Positions 53,011 to 61,115 of a stretch of DNA of 64,000 bases are shown in pieces. The translations under genes were made by a program, and so were the position numbers. The stretch is from Deltaproteobacteria bacterium. Lineage in GTDB: Bacteria > Myxococcota_A > Polyangia > Polyangiales > Ga0077539. The first letter of the stretch is position 1; the number at the start of each line of letters is the position of its first letter. The notes beneath the pieces are model-generated. The model did not search any database and was not told the DNA's origin. It worked only from the letters and a program-made list of their open reading frames with translations. The stretch is taken from the NCBI GenBank assembly GCA_030694465.1, contig JAUXYJ010000023.1, positions 124,001 to 188,000 on the forward strand. The letters run 5' to 3'.

Positions 53011-53151
53011 AGCGCCGACCCCAAAATCGCCGGAGCCCGGCTAAGGCGCGGCGACGCAGCAAGGCTGGATGCCTTGCAAGTCACCGCAACGCCGCCGTGC
53101 GAAGTGGATCTGCCGCGGGGCGACAGGCGCATTTTGGGGTCGGCGCTCTAG
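53007..53151. mobile_element. 145-bp element with 21-bp perfect terminal inverted repeats (MITE-like)
   Basis: The ends 53007-53027 and 53131-53151 are exact reverse complements over 21 bases (starting CTAGAGCGCCGACCCC). The pairing continues with CGCC/GGCG after a one-base bulge. Inside is a second hairpin, GCAAGGC-tggat-GCCTTGC (53059-53077), plus further GC-rich pairing. CTAG at both outer edges supplies the TAG stop codons of the two convergent genes. Removing the element with one CTAG would leave those genes converging on a shared CTAG. That is how other convergent pairs here are packed, and it supports insertion with a 4-bp target duplication. A bidirectional terminator or structured RNA is the alternative. 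It holds no ORF. Confidence 0.65.
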
Positions 53152-53160
53152 ACCGACCCC
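53135..53160. terminator. Hairpin at the 3' end of the Lys-rich protein gene
   Basis: GGGGTCGG (53135-53142) and CCGACCCC (53153-53160) pair across ten bases. The hairpin straddles the edge of the 145-bp element and the last codons of the minus-strand gene, and may help end transcription. No U-tract. Confidence 0.35.
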
Positions 53161-53570
53161 TGATCGACACACGTGCACGAGATCAGCTTGTTCGAAATGC
53201 CCAACGTGGCTTGGTACGCCTTCGCATCAAAGCTCTTGTTGGGCCCGTTGGCTTTCCAGACAAACTCCATCGTCGAGGGGTTGTTGTTCACCGAAGGCGC
53301 GACAAACGGCTTCATGCCGTTCTTGTCCTCGAGATAGAGAAAATAAAACTCGATAAACGTCCCCGGCATCACCACCGCGCCCGCTTGGTACTTTGACACC
53401 ACAAGCTTGCCGACCTCATAGCCGTTTTGCTTGATGTCAAAATAGCCAAGGTCCACCTGCGTCACATCGCCAGCGATCTTTTTGGGTGACGGTTTACCAG
53501 CTGCGACCGCTACTTTTGCGGCCTTTTTTGCAGGCTTCACTGCGCTCTTGCTCTCCACTTTGCTCTTCAT
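53148..53570 (-). CDS. Hypothetical protein with Lys/Ala-rich N-terminus
   Basis: 140 residues from the ATG at 53570; an in-frame start at 53729 adds an implausible 53-residue region. The first 32 residues are Lys/Ala/Pro-rich (KPAKKAAKVAVAAGKPSPKK), like histone H1 or nucleoid-protein tails. The remaining 105 residues form a beta-rich domain (VDLGYFDIKQNGYEVGKLVVSKYQAG, FIEFYFLYLEDKNGMKPFVAP) I do not recognise, ending in CTCVDQGSV. No signal peptide. The basic tail suggests binding to DNA or another acidic partner, which is inference only. The 181 bases between this start and the next gene hold no further gene. Confidence 0.65.
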   Translation of the reverse strand: MKSKVESKSAVKPAKKAAKVAVAAGKPSPKKIAGDVTQVDLGYFDIKQNGYEVGKLVVSKYQAGAVVMPGTFIEFYFLYLEDKNGMKPFVAPSVNNNPSTMEFVWKANGPNKSFDAKAYQATLGISNKLISCTCVDQGSV

Positions 53571-53751
53571 CCAGGTCACTCCATTGCGTGGTTGGTGTCC
53601 CCCAGCGTGCCATCGTACGCGCAAGGTACCGCAGCACCTGCAATGTCCCACAAGGCCAAGCGCTTGCTCGTCAGGTCCCGTTATCTGACCCTCCCTCAAG
53701 AGGGTCCCCTTACGGATCTGCCCGGCCATTCACGGTACTCTCTCGACAACC

Positions 53752-54699
53752 ATGGATGACCCCGAATTGCTCGCCCCGCTCTTGATCTTTGCCGCGATCG
53801 CGATCCTGTTTTTACTCCGGTCCGTTCGGCAAATTAACCAGTGGGAGACCGCGCTGAAGTTCACCTTCGGCCGCTATGCCGGGCGGCTTGAGCCTGGGCT
53901 CAACATTGTGATTCCGATCGCGCAGAAGATCTTTCGGATCGATACGCGCATCCGCAACCGCGATCTGCCTGCGCAAATGGTGATCACCAAGGACAACGTC
54001 ACCGCGATGATCGATGCGGTGGTCTACTACAAGGTCATCGACGCCGAGAAAGCCGCGCTTAACGTCGAGAACTTCGAGACCGCCGTCAAAGACCGCGCAC
54101 GGGTCGTCTTGCGAGACATCGTCGGTGAGACAACCCTCGACGAATTGCTCGGTGGACGTGACGAAGTCGCCGTGCAAGTCCGCAAGCAAGTCGAGCAGTT
54201 TGTCGCCCAATGGGGACTTCACATCGAGTCCATCGCGCTGCAAGACATCCAGCTCCCGCACGACATGCAGCAGGCCATCGCGCGCACGGCCATCGCGCAA
54301 CGCGACAAGCAATACGTGATCATTAAGTCCCAGGCCGACGTCGAATCCGCACGCAATTTTGCTGAGGCCGCGAGGATCCTTACCGAGAGCCCCGGCGCCC
54401 TCGAGCTGCGCAGACTCGAGGCGCTCCAGGGCATCACCGGGTCGGGAAACACCAAGGTCGTCTTTGACCTCGCCAAGAGCTTCGACAACGAAGAGCGCAA
54501 GCAGAGCATCTCGATGGCCACGGCCATGGCCGAAGAGCGCACCGGCGTGCGCGTTGAGACGGGCGCCCCCGCCTCGGCCGCGAAGCAACAGTTTCAGGCC
54601 ACCGTCGCCACCACGGGCACGGCCACAACCAACATCTCGAGCAGCACCGAGCCAGGGTTTCCGGTGGCCAACCCCTCCGCAATGACCAAGACCGAGTGA
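53752..54699 (+). CDS. SPFH/Band 7 protein (slipin/stomatin-like)
   Basis: 315 residues. An N-terminal membrane helix (about 5-22) is followed by the SPFH domain: INQWETALKFTFGRYAGRLEPGLNIVIPI, IDTRIRNRDLPAQMVITKDNVTAMIDAVVYYKVID, VLRDIVGETTLDELL, then the coiled-coil flotillin-like helix. This is the stomatin/slipin group that organises membrane microdomains and often accompanies NfeD proteases, but none is present here. Its TGA overlaps the GTG of the next gene. Confidence 0.93.
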   Translation: MDDPELLAPLLIFAAIAILFLLRSVRQINQWETALKFTFGRYAGRLEPGLNIVIPIAQKIFRIDTRIRNRDLPAQMVITKDNVTAMIDAVVYYKVIDAEKAALNVENFETAVKDRARVVLRDIVGETTLDELLGGRDEVAVQVRKQVEQFVAQWGLHIESIALQDIQLPHDMQQAIARTAIAQRDKQYVIIKSQADVESARNFAEAARILTESPGALELRRLEALQGITGSGNTKVVFDLAKSFDNEERKQSISMATAMAEERTGVRVETGAPASAAKQQFQATVATTGTATTNISSSTEPGFPVANPSAMTKTE

Positions 54700-55307
54700 G
54701 CCACGTCGCCGCACACGACTGGCTCACGCGCGCGTCCGATGAGCCCCCCGTGCGGCGCGAGCTCGCGCTCACCCACGCCCTCGCCAGCGCATCGCTTCAG
54801 CACAGCACGCACCCTGCGCGATCGTGGCAGGCCTCGCACCGGACCGCCCACGCGTTTGCCCTGACCCTGGACCTCACCGCGCAGTCTCTCAGCGTGATGC
54901 TTCGGCGGCCCGCGCTCTATGACCTCACCCTCTCGGCCCTGACTACAAGCGCTCCCGAGGGACACTTTGTCGACACCCTCACGCTCCGGTGGGGGCGCGT
55001 CGCGCAGGGGCACACCCAGCATGATTACCGCGCGTCACAAGCGCGAGTCTCACGCCCGTTAGACGTGCACCGCGCGTCGGATGTCAGGGAAGGCTTCATG
55101 GACTTTCTGACCGATCGCGCTGAAGAATCACTGGCTTACACTGTAAGCTTATCACGGGTTACGCTCACCCCGCGCCGGGTCGAGCTCGCGCTCTCTACGG
55201 TCCCTGAGCGCGCCCACATCGAGGCCCTCCGCGCTGCGCTCAGGCCCTTGCTCGCGCACGCTCCTGAGGGTCTAGCCAGAGAGCTTCACTGCGTGCTTGC
55301 GCGCTAA
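54696..55307 (+). CDS. Hypothetical protein between SPFH and HerA-like genes
   Basis: 203 residues from a GTG overlapping the SPFH stop (GTGA). I do not recognise it. No signal or membrane segment. The sequence is Arg/Ala/His/Leu-rich with alternating strand and helix predicted by eye (HAFALTLDLTAQSLSVMLRRPALYDLTL). Strong coupling to the SPFH gene and close spacing to the ATPase gene suggest a shared function. Base composition is like its neighbours. Confidence 0.7.
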   Translation: MSHVAAHDWLTRASDEPPVRRELALTHALASASLQHSTHPARSWQASHRTAHAFALTLDLTAQSLSVMLRRPALYDLTLSALTTSAPEGHFVDTLTLRWGRVAQGHTQHDYRASQARVSRPLDVHRASDVREGFMDFLTDRAEESLAYTVSLSRVTLTPRRVELALSTVPERAHIEALRAALRPLLAHAPEGLARELHCVLAR

Positions 55308-55360
55308 CGCGACGAGCACACTTGCTTTGCAACCGACGTTCTGTGAAAGCACAGGGTGTC

Positions 55361-57772
55361 ATGGTGTCCGAACACTCTCTGGGACTGTATTTAGGCCGCG
55401 AGCGCGCGCTCAACGCTGCCGCTGAGACGGCAGTCGCCAACGCGCTCTCACCGCATCAGCTCGTCACCCACGCGGTGGTCTTGGGCATGACTGGGAGCGG
55501 AAAAACCGGCCTCGCGATGGTCCTGGTCGAAGAGGCCCTGCGCAGCAAAATTCCAGTGCTTATGGTGGACCTCAAGGGGGATCTCCCGAACCTTCTCCTC
55601 GCGTTTGAGCGCCTGGACACGGCCCACTTTGCGCCGTGGGTCGACGAGGACTCTGCCCTGCGCGAAGGGCTCACGCGCGAGCAACGCGCCGAGCAGCTCG
55701 CCACGCAATGGCGCAACGGCCTCGCCCAATGGAACCTCGGCGAGCCCGACGCCGCGTCCCTCCGTCAGTCCATCGCCCCAAGGATCCTCACGCCCGGCGC
55801 AGAGATCACCGAGCCCGTCCACGTCCTCTCTGCGCTCGAGCGCCGAGACCCCCTGTGGGACACCGACCCGCAAGCTGCACGCGAGGCCCTCTCGTCCGCG
55901 CTCTCGCTCTTGCTGCGATTGCTCCAACGCGAGGCTGACCCCGCACGCTCGCGTGAGCACGTCGTGCTCTCTTTGCTAGCCGAAAGACGCTTGTCTTCAG
56001 GTCAACATGCGCCCCTTGAGGCCCTCCTCGGGGACCTCACACGCCCGCCCATCAGCACCGTGGGCGCCATGTCTCTCGACGACTTCTTGCCCCCCAAAGA
56101 GCGCACCTCGCTCTGCCAGTCGCTCAACACGCTCTTGGTCGCTCCGACCTTTGCAGCGTGGCGCAAGGGCGCCGCCCTCGACGTGGGCGCGTGGCTCAAG
56201 CGACGGCCCGACGCCAAGACCCCCGCGGTGATTGTCTCGGTCGCGCACCTCGACGACGACGAGCGCGCGCTCGTGCTTGGGCTGCTCTTCGATGAGCTCT
56301 TGCGCTGGATTCGCACGCTCCCAGGGACCTCAGACCTCCGCGCGCTGGTGGTCTTTGACGAAGTGCACGGCTACATCCCGCCGCACCCTGCCAATCCGCC
56401 CACCAAGCGACCGCTCCTCGCGCTGCTCAAGCAGGCGCGCGCGTTTGGCGTGGGCCTGGTGTTGGCCACGCAAAACCCCATGGACGTGGACTACAAAGCC
56501 CTGTCCAACGCGGGCGTCTGGCTCGTCGGTCGATTGCAGACCGACGCCGACCGAGAGCGCGCGGTCGAGGGCCTCGCCGGGAGCGACGCAGGTGCCGGCG
56601 GTCTGACCGCGCCCGAGCTCGCGATCGCGCTCAAATCGCTGCCTAAGCGCACGTTCTTCATGCGCAACGTGCACCGCTCACCGGCGTGCCACTTGCTCGA
56701 GACCCGCTGGTGTCTGTCTTGGCTGCGCGGCCCGATGACGCGCCAAGAGCTCCGCCGGTTGCAGCCTCCCACACCGCCAGTCCAGGCCCATGTTGCAACC
56801 AATGTTACACCCGTTGCAACACCCGGCGCAGCGATTGAACCTGTAAAATCACAGGCAAATCCAGCTGCACCTCCGATGCCTGCAACACGTGAAACGCCCG
56901 TTGCACGAGAGCCGGCTGCGGCCCCGAGCGCCTCGCCCAGTGCGCCCGACGGATGGCGTGTGTGGCACGGGCACGCGGACGCCTCGCCCACCGCGCGATG
57001 GATGTACAAGCCCTGGGTCGCTGCCAAAGTCGCCGTACACCTCCGTGACACCGCGAGCGGAATTGACCTGCAAAAAACCGTGATTGTCGCCGCACCGCTG
57101 ACCGACGACGCCCGCGTAGACATCACCCGCGCCCTTGAGATCGACCCGAAGTTTCTCGCCAACGCGCCCGCGCAGGGGGCTCGCTACCAAGAGCTCCCCG
57201 CGGGGCTCAGCAAGGCCTCGGCCCTGCGCGCGGTCGAGAAGACCCTGCGTGATCACGGCGGACGACTCGCGACGGTGTCGGTCACCCTGCACGAGCGCCT
57301 CGGGATGGTGCAGTCGCTCGAAGAGTCTCGCGACGCATTTGTGCAGCGCTGCCGAGAGGCCGCGGCCCTGCGAATTCGCAGCGAGAGTGAGGCTTTAGGG
57401 CGCAAACACGAGCCCAAGATCCAGGGGCTCTACAGCAAGGCCCAGATCGCAAGACAGAAGCTCGCCGAGCTCGACCGCGCGGCGCCGAGCAACCTGGACA
57501 TGCTCGGGGCCATCGCCGTAGGAGGCCGCAGGGGCCTCGCCAGCGCCTCGCGCAAGCGCGACAAGGTGCTCGACAAGCGAGGGACCGTGATGGCCGCGAT
57601 CGCGACCGCAGACGCCGCGCTGGCCGAAGCCGTCGCCCTCCGTGACGCCGCGGTGACCGCGCTTGGCGCTTCGCTCGCGGACATTGAGCGAGCGCTCACG
57701 ACCCGCACGATCGCCGCCAAGAAGACCGACGTGGATCTCATCGAGGTCGGCATCGCGTGGGCACGCGCGTGA
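55361..57772 (+). CDS. HerA/FtsK-like ATPase (DUF853-like helicase)
   Basis: 803 residues from the ATG at 55361 (an in-frame start at 55322 adds 13 residues). Walker A: VVLGMTGSGKTGLAMVL, near residue 45. MVDLKGDLPNLLLAF follows, as in HerA/DUF853 helicases. Walker B: ALVVFDEVHGYIPPHPAN, near 332. Sensor-like VGLVLATQNPMDVDYKALSN and a VGRLQTDADRERA arginine-finger region follow. The last 280 residues are a separate helical part after a Pro/Ala/Thr-rich linker. Hexameric DNA-translocating ATPases of this group serve DNA repair, conjugation or defence. No nuclease such as NurA is adjacent. Confidence 0.9.
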   Translation: MVSEHSLGLYLGRERALNAAAETAVANALSPHQLVTHAVVLGMTGSGKTGLAMVLVEEALRSKIPVLMVDLKGDLPNLLLAFERLDTAHFAPWVDEDSALREGLTREQRAEQLATQWRNGLAQWNLGEPDAASLRQSIAPRILTPGAEITEPVHVLSALERRDPLWDTDPQAAREALSSALSLLLRLLQREADPARSREHVVLSLLAERRLSSGQHAPLEALLGDLTRPPISTVGAMSLDDFLPPKERTSLCQSLNTLLVAPTFAAWRKGAALDVGAWLKRRPDAKTPAVIVSVAHLDDDERALVLGLLFDELLRWIRTLPGTSDLRALVVFDEVHGYIPPHPANPPTKRPLLALLKQARAFGVGLVLATQNPMDVDYKALSNAGVWLVGRLQTDADRERAVEGLAGSDAGAGGLTAPELAIALKSLPKRTFFMRNVHRSPACHLLETRWCLSWLRGPMTRQELRRLQPPTPPVQAHVATNVTPVATPGAAIEPVKSQANPAAPPMPATRETPVAREPAAAPSASPSAPDGWRVWHGHADASPTARWMYKPWVAAKVAVHLRDTASGIDLQKTVIVAAPLTDDARVDITRALEIDPKFLANAPAQGARYQELPAGLSKASALRAVEKTLRDHGGRLATVSVTLHERLGMVQSLEESRDAFVQRCREAAALRIRSESEALGRKHEPKIQGLYSKAQIARQKLAELDRAAPSNLDMLGAIAVGGRRGLASASRKRDKVLDKRGTVMAAIATADAALAEAVALRDAAVTALGASLADIERALTTRTIAAKKTDVDLIEVGIAWARA

Positions 57773-57782
57773 GCCAATTCGC

Positions 57783-59207
57783 TCAGCGATTCATGATGTG
57801 AACGGCTTCACCGATGGCGTGCTTGGCGGCCTCCATCATGGTCTCACTGAGGGTCGGGTGCGGGTGAACGGTCAGCGCCATGTCCTCGACGTACGCGTCC
57901 ATCTCGAGCGCAAGTGCAGCTTCTGAGATCAGGTCGCTGGCCTCGGGCCCCACGATGTGAACCCCGATGATCTTGTGGTCTTTTTTGTCCTTGCCCACCC
58001 GCTCGGCGATCACTTTGACAAAGCCATCGGTCTCGCTCACCGCCATCGCGCGCCCGCTCGCCGCGAACGGAAACTTGCCCACCACAATGTCCAGCCCCTT
58101 CTCGCGCGCTTCACGCTCGCTCAGGCCCACATTGGCGATCTCGGGGTGCGTAAACGTCGCCGCCGGCATCGCACGCCAGTCGCGCGCGCTCTTGTGCCCT
58201 GCGATCACTTCAGCAGCGATTTCGCCCTCTTTCGAGGCCTTGTGCGCCAGGTAGGGCGCCCCGGCGACGTCGCCGATCGCGTACACTTTCTTGACGTTGG
58301 TGCGGCACTCTTCGTCGATCACCAGGTGCCCGCGCTTGTCCAAGATCACGCCGCTCTTCTCGATCGAGATCGCGTCGCTGTTGGGCTTCATCCCGACGGC
58401 CACGAGGCACACATCGGCCGCGACTTTTTGCTCGCCCTCGGGGGTCTCGAGGGTCACCAACAGCGAGCCATCGGCCTGCTTGACCGCGCTCTTGGCCTTG
58501 GTCCCAGTGATGAATTTTACGCCCGATTTGGTCATCGCTTTGACCACTGGGACGACAAGGTCTGCGTCCATCGTCGCGAGCACCGAGGGCATAAACTCGA
58601 CGATGGTCACCTCGACGCCGAGCTTGCTGTACACACCGCCGAGCTCCATCCCGATGATCCCGCCACCGATGATGGTGAGACGCTTGGGCAATGGATCGAG
58701 GCTCACGCCTTCTTTGGCAGTGATAATGCTCTTGCCGTCGTACTCGAAGCCCGGGATGGCCACAGGGCGCGAGCCCGTCGCGACGATAATCCCTTTGGTC
58801 GCTTGCACCAGCACTTTGCCCTCGGGCGTTGTGACCTCGAGCGTGTCCGACGAGACAAATCTCGCCTCGCCCATGAGCACCTCCGCGCCGTTGGCCTTGC
58901 ACAAGGTATTCACGCCGCCGGTGAGCTTCTTGACGATCCCGTTCTTCCAGCCCTGGAGCTTCTTCGAGTCCACCGCGACGCCCGTGACCGTGATGCCCAT
59001 CACGTCGGCGTGCTTGACCTTCTCGACCAAATTCGCCGCCGCGATCAGCGCTTTCGACGGGATGCAGCCCCAGTTAAGACACACGCCGCCCATCGTGTCT
59101 TTCTCGATGACCAGGGTCTTTTGCTTGAGCTGCCCCAATCGAATCGCGGCCACGTAGCCGCCAGGTCCGCCACCTAGAACAATCGCGTCGTACACCTTGG
59201 TGCTCAT
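57783..59207 (-). CDS. lpdA: Dihydrolipoyl dehydrogenase
   Basis: 474 residues from the ATG at 59207, preceded by a GGAGG. Classic flavoprotein disulfide reductase: FAD motif IVLGGGPGGYVAAIRLGQL, redox-active disulfide GGVCLNWGCIPSKAL, NAD motif LTIIGGGIIGMELGGVYSKLG, central VYAIGDVAGAPYLAHKASKEG, and C-terminal active site LTVHPHPTLSETMMEAA with the His-Glu pair. It is the E3 component of pyruvate, 2-oxoglutarate and branched-chain complexes and of glycine cleavage. No E1 or E2 gene is adjacent, so the partner complex is encoded elsewhere. Confidence 0.97.
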   Translation of the reverse strand: MSTKVYDAIVLGGGPGGYVAAIRLGQLKQKTLVIEKDTMGGVCLNWGCIPSKALIAAANLVEKVKHADVMGITVTGVAVDSKKLQGWKNGIVKKLTGGVNTLCKANGAEVLMGEARFVSSDTLEVTTPEGKVLVQATKGIIVATGSRPVAIPGFEYDGKSIITAKEGVSLDPLPKRLTIIGGGIIGMELGGVYSKLGVEVTIVEFMPSVLATMDADLVVPVVKAMTKSGVKFITGTKAKSAVKQADGSLLVTLETPEGEQKVAADVCLVAVGMKPNSDAISIEKSGVILDKRGHLVIDEECRTNVKKVYAIGDVAGAPYLAHKASKEGEIAAEVIAGHKSARDWRAMPAATFTHPEIANVGLSEREAREKGLDIVVGKFPFAASGRAMAVSETDGFVKVIAERVGKDKKDHKIIGVHIVGPEASDLISEAALALEMDAYVEDMALTVHPHPTLSETMMEAAKHAIGEAVHIMNR

Positions 59208-59213
59208 CGAATT

Positions 59214-59218
59214 CCTCC
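59214..59218 (-). promoter_or_regulatory. Ribosome binding site (GGAGG) of lpdA
   Basis: CCTCC on the plus strand, GGAGG on the minus, six bases before the lpdA ATG at 59207. It rules out the in-frame start at 59225. Confidence 0.75.
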
Positions 59219-59485
59219 GTCGCAAATTTCGCTTCGCGCGAGACCTTTTGCCCGCACTTCGCGCTCGTTAGTGGGCCGCAGGGTGCGCACGCTTGGCACG
59301 CATCGGCGCGCTCAATCGCTCCGCCGCAGCTCCGCACATTTCTCTGCCGGGGCTTTACCACAACGCGCAAATCGTTGGCGCATTCAACCGCGGAGCTAGT
59401 GCCCAAATCGCCGCAAAACCAGCCCTATTCGCCCCGTTGGGCGCGATTTAACTTCGGCCCACGCTGGGCTACGATACCGCCCATC

Positions 59486-59737
59486 ATGCTTAACCCACCC
59501 AAGTCTCTGTCTCGCTCAGTCCCCCGTCACGAGCGCGTGATCCGCGTCCTGGTCGCCCTCTCGCTCGGACCCCTCGGCGCCGTCCGCGGCTGCGGCGGCG
59601 GCACCGTGTGCGATTGCACCAACTACGACGCCGGCGATGGCGAGGCCCTCACGTGCACGCCCCCTCAGCTCGACGCCGGCTGCCGACTCATCGGCCAACC
59701 CTCGGGCCCCCTCTGGCCTCCGTCGCTCGACGCTTAA
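59486..59737 (+). CDS. Small Cys-rich lipoprotein
   Basis: 83 residues from the ATG at 59486. A basic N-terminus (SRSVPRHERVIR) and a hydrophobic stretch lead to a cysteine near residue 35 (AVRGC), a possible lipidation site. The short mature part has five more cysteines or near (GGTVCDCTNYDAGDGEALTCTPPQLDAGC). This is the style of many small myxobacterial envelope lipoproteins. An in-frame start at 59375 is possible but adds residues without signal character. The 278 bases between it and the lpdA start hold no other gene. Confidence 0.55.
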   Translation: MLNPPKSLSRSVPRHERVIRVLVALSLGPLGAVRGCGGGTVCDCTNYDAGDGEALTCTPPQLDAGCRLIGQPSGPLWPPSLDA

Positions 59738-59745
59738 CCTGCACC

Positions 59746-59759
59746 CGGCGACGTCGCCG
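59746..59759 (+). repeat. ATSP palindrome, copy 6 (exact, intergenic)
   Basis: Exact copy in the 53-base gap between the small lipoprotein gene and the BI-1 gene, oriented with the acc flank on the plus strand and followed by gg. It is the only exact copy outside coding sequence, so its conservation is not explained by protein constraint. Confidence 0.85.
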
Positions 59760-59790
59760 GATGGGCGCCCCGCGGGCCCCGTCGACACCC

Positions 59791-60906
59791 TCAGTCGCGC
59801 GAACTCATGAAGATTCGCAGAAGAAACATAAAGAGATTGCGCAGCTGAACGAGCAGCGCCAACGCGTCTCCGACCGGGTCATCCATCTCGCTGTTGCGAA
59901 AGATAAAGCTCGTCACATAGAGCAACATCGCCATCGAGATCACCGAGCCGATGCCCGCGACCGCCAGCGAAAATGCCTCGCTGCCAAAGACTCCCGCGAG
60001 AATGCACAGCGCAAAGAGCGCCATCGTGGCCATCGAGAGAAAGCCCCTGAGATAGCTGAAGTCTTTCTTGGTCACAAAGACGTAGCCGGTGATCCCGGCG
60101 AAGACCGACATGGTCATCACGCCGGCATCACGCACAGGGCTCGCGCTCATGCTCATCCCCAGGTCGCCAAGGACGCTCGCGACCCACACCATCGGCGCGA
60201 GGTCGAGGCCCATCAGCGCGCCCACGCCAAAGAGCGCCGCGATGTTGACGCCCTTGATCTTGCTTACCCAGCTCGCGATAAACGTGCTGACAAAAAGCAC
60301 GCCAAACGCGACCAGCATGAGCACCTGGTTCTGCAACATGGTCGCCACCACGACAGGCACTTCGATCGGTCCGCGCGTGCTCTCAAAGGTCTCAACCCCG
60401 AACACGCTGCTCGTGACCAGCCCGCCCACGATGATCGCCGTGAGCGCGCTTCCGCCCAAGAGCCCATAGACCTTGCGCAGGTAGGTCAGCCGCTGCTGAC
60501 CGAGCGCGCCCGGCGCAGCGCCGAGGCCCGCGTTGGCGTTCGCGTTCCACGGTTGTGAGCTGGGCGGAGCGCTCATCGCAGCGCCCGCCGCCGCAAACAC
60601 ACCACCGCCGCCATAGCCCTGTTGCTGTTGCGGAGCCCCATAGCCCTGCTGCTGTTGCGGTTGAGCCCCGTAGCCCTGCTGCTGCTGTGGCTGCGGCTGC
60701 GGAGCCCCGTAGCCCTGCTGTGGCTGCGGCTGCGAAGGCTGCGCTTGGCCCATCGGGACGGCCTTCACATGCAGCCCTCCTGTGGGCAACGGAGTGACCT
60801 GCAGCACCATCCCCTGGGACGCAGCGGACTGCTGCCAGGCTTGGACCGTCTGCTGATCCGTCTGCGGATTTCCCGTGTTAATCGTTGTTTCCCAGCCGGT
60901 ACTCAT
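59791..60906 (-). CDS. Bax inhibitor-1 / YccA family membrane protein with Gln-Gly-Tyr repeats
   Basis: 371 residues. The last 230 residues are seven hydrophobic helices of the BI-1/TMBIM family (LRKVYGLLGGSALTAIIVGGLV, MLVAFGVLFVSTFIASWV, GVMTMSVFAGITGYVFVTKKDFSYLRGFLSMA, and YVTSFIFRNSEMDDP near the end). These proteins conduct calcium in some bacteria and are often stress-linked. The N-terminal 140 residues are cytoplasmic and disordered: a short domain (MSTGWETTINTGNPQTDQQTV) then several QPQQQQGYGAP repeats. Such prion-like Gln/Gly/Tyr tails are common in myxobacterial membrane proteins and may promote clustering. Confidence 0.92.
   Translation of the reverse strand: MSTGWETTINTGNPQTDQQTVQAWQQSAASQGMVLQVTPLPTGGLHVKAVPMGQAQPSQPQPQQGYGAPQPQPQQQQGYGAQPQQQQGYGAPQQQQGYGGGGVFAAAGAAMSAPPSSQPWNANANAGLGAAPGALGQQRLTYLRKVYGLLGGSALTAIIVGGLVTSSVFGVETFESTRGPIEVPVVVATMLQNQVLMLVAFGVLFVSTFIASWVSKIKGVNIAALFGVGALMGLDLAPMVWVASVLGDLGMSMSASPVRDAGVMTMSVFAGITGYVFVTKKDFSYLRGFLSMATMALFALCILAGVFGSEAFSLAVAGIGSVISMAMLLYVTSFIFRNSEMDDPVGDALALLVQLRNLFMFLLRIFMSSRD
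60608..60733 (-). repeat. In-frame tandem repeats encoding the Gln/Gly/Tyr tail
   Basis: About four degenerate units of 27-39 bases with a shared block tagccctgctgctgttgcgg (plus strand). They encode repeated QQQQGYGAP in the BI-1 protein. The near-identical third positions suggest recent slippage. Confidence 0.75.
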
Positions 60907-61115
60907 AGTCGCTTCTTCCTCCGAACGCTGCTCTACACAAGCCAGTCTTCACCAAGCCGTTTGTGACGCAGGGCCCTCTGATCGCTCCCGCGAAGGCACG
61001 CACACACGCACGACGCTACGACTCGATGTAAGCCGAATTGTTGGGCCTTGCCAATTTACCCGACCACAATCGCCACTCTTTCGCGACGCCCCGCCCGCCC
61101 CCTGAGAGACCGTCG

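Noticed and set aside
58262..58275. Copy of the ATSP palindrome in lpdA
   Set aside because: It encodes the conserved GDVAG of dihydrolipoyl dehydrogenases, so protein constraint explains it; not listed as a repeat feature.
57957..59177. Open frame of 406 codons antisense to lpdA
   Set aside because: Shadow of the very well conserved lpdA; no ribosome site and no recognisable protein.
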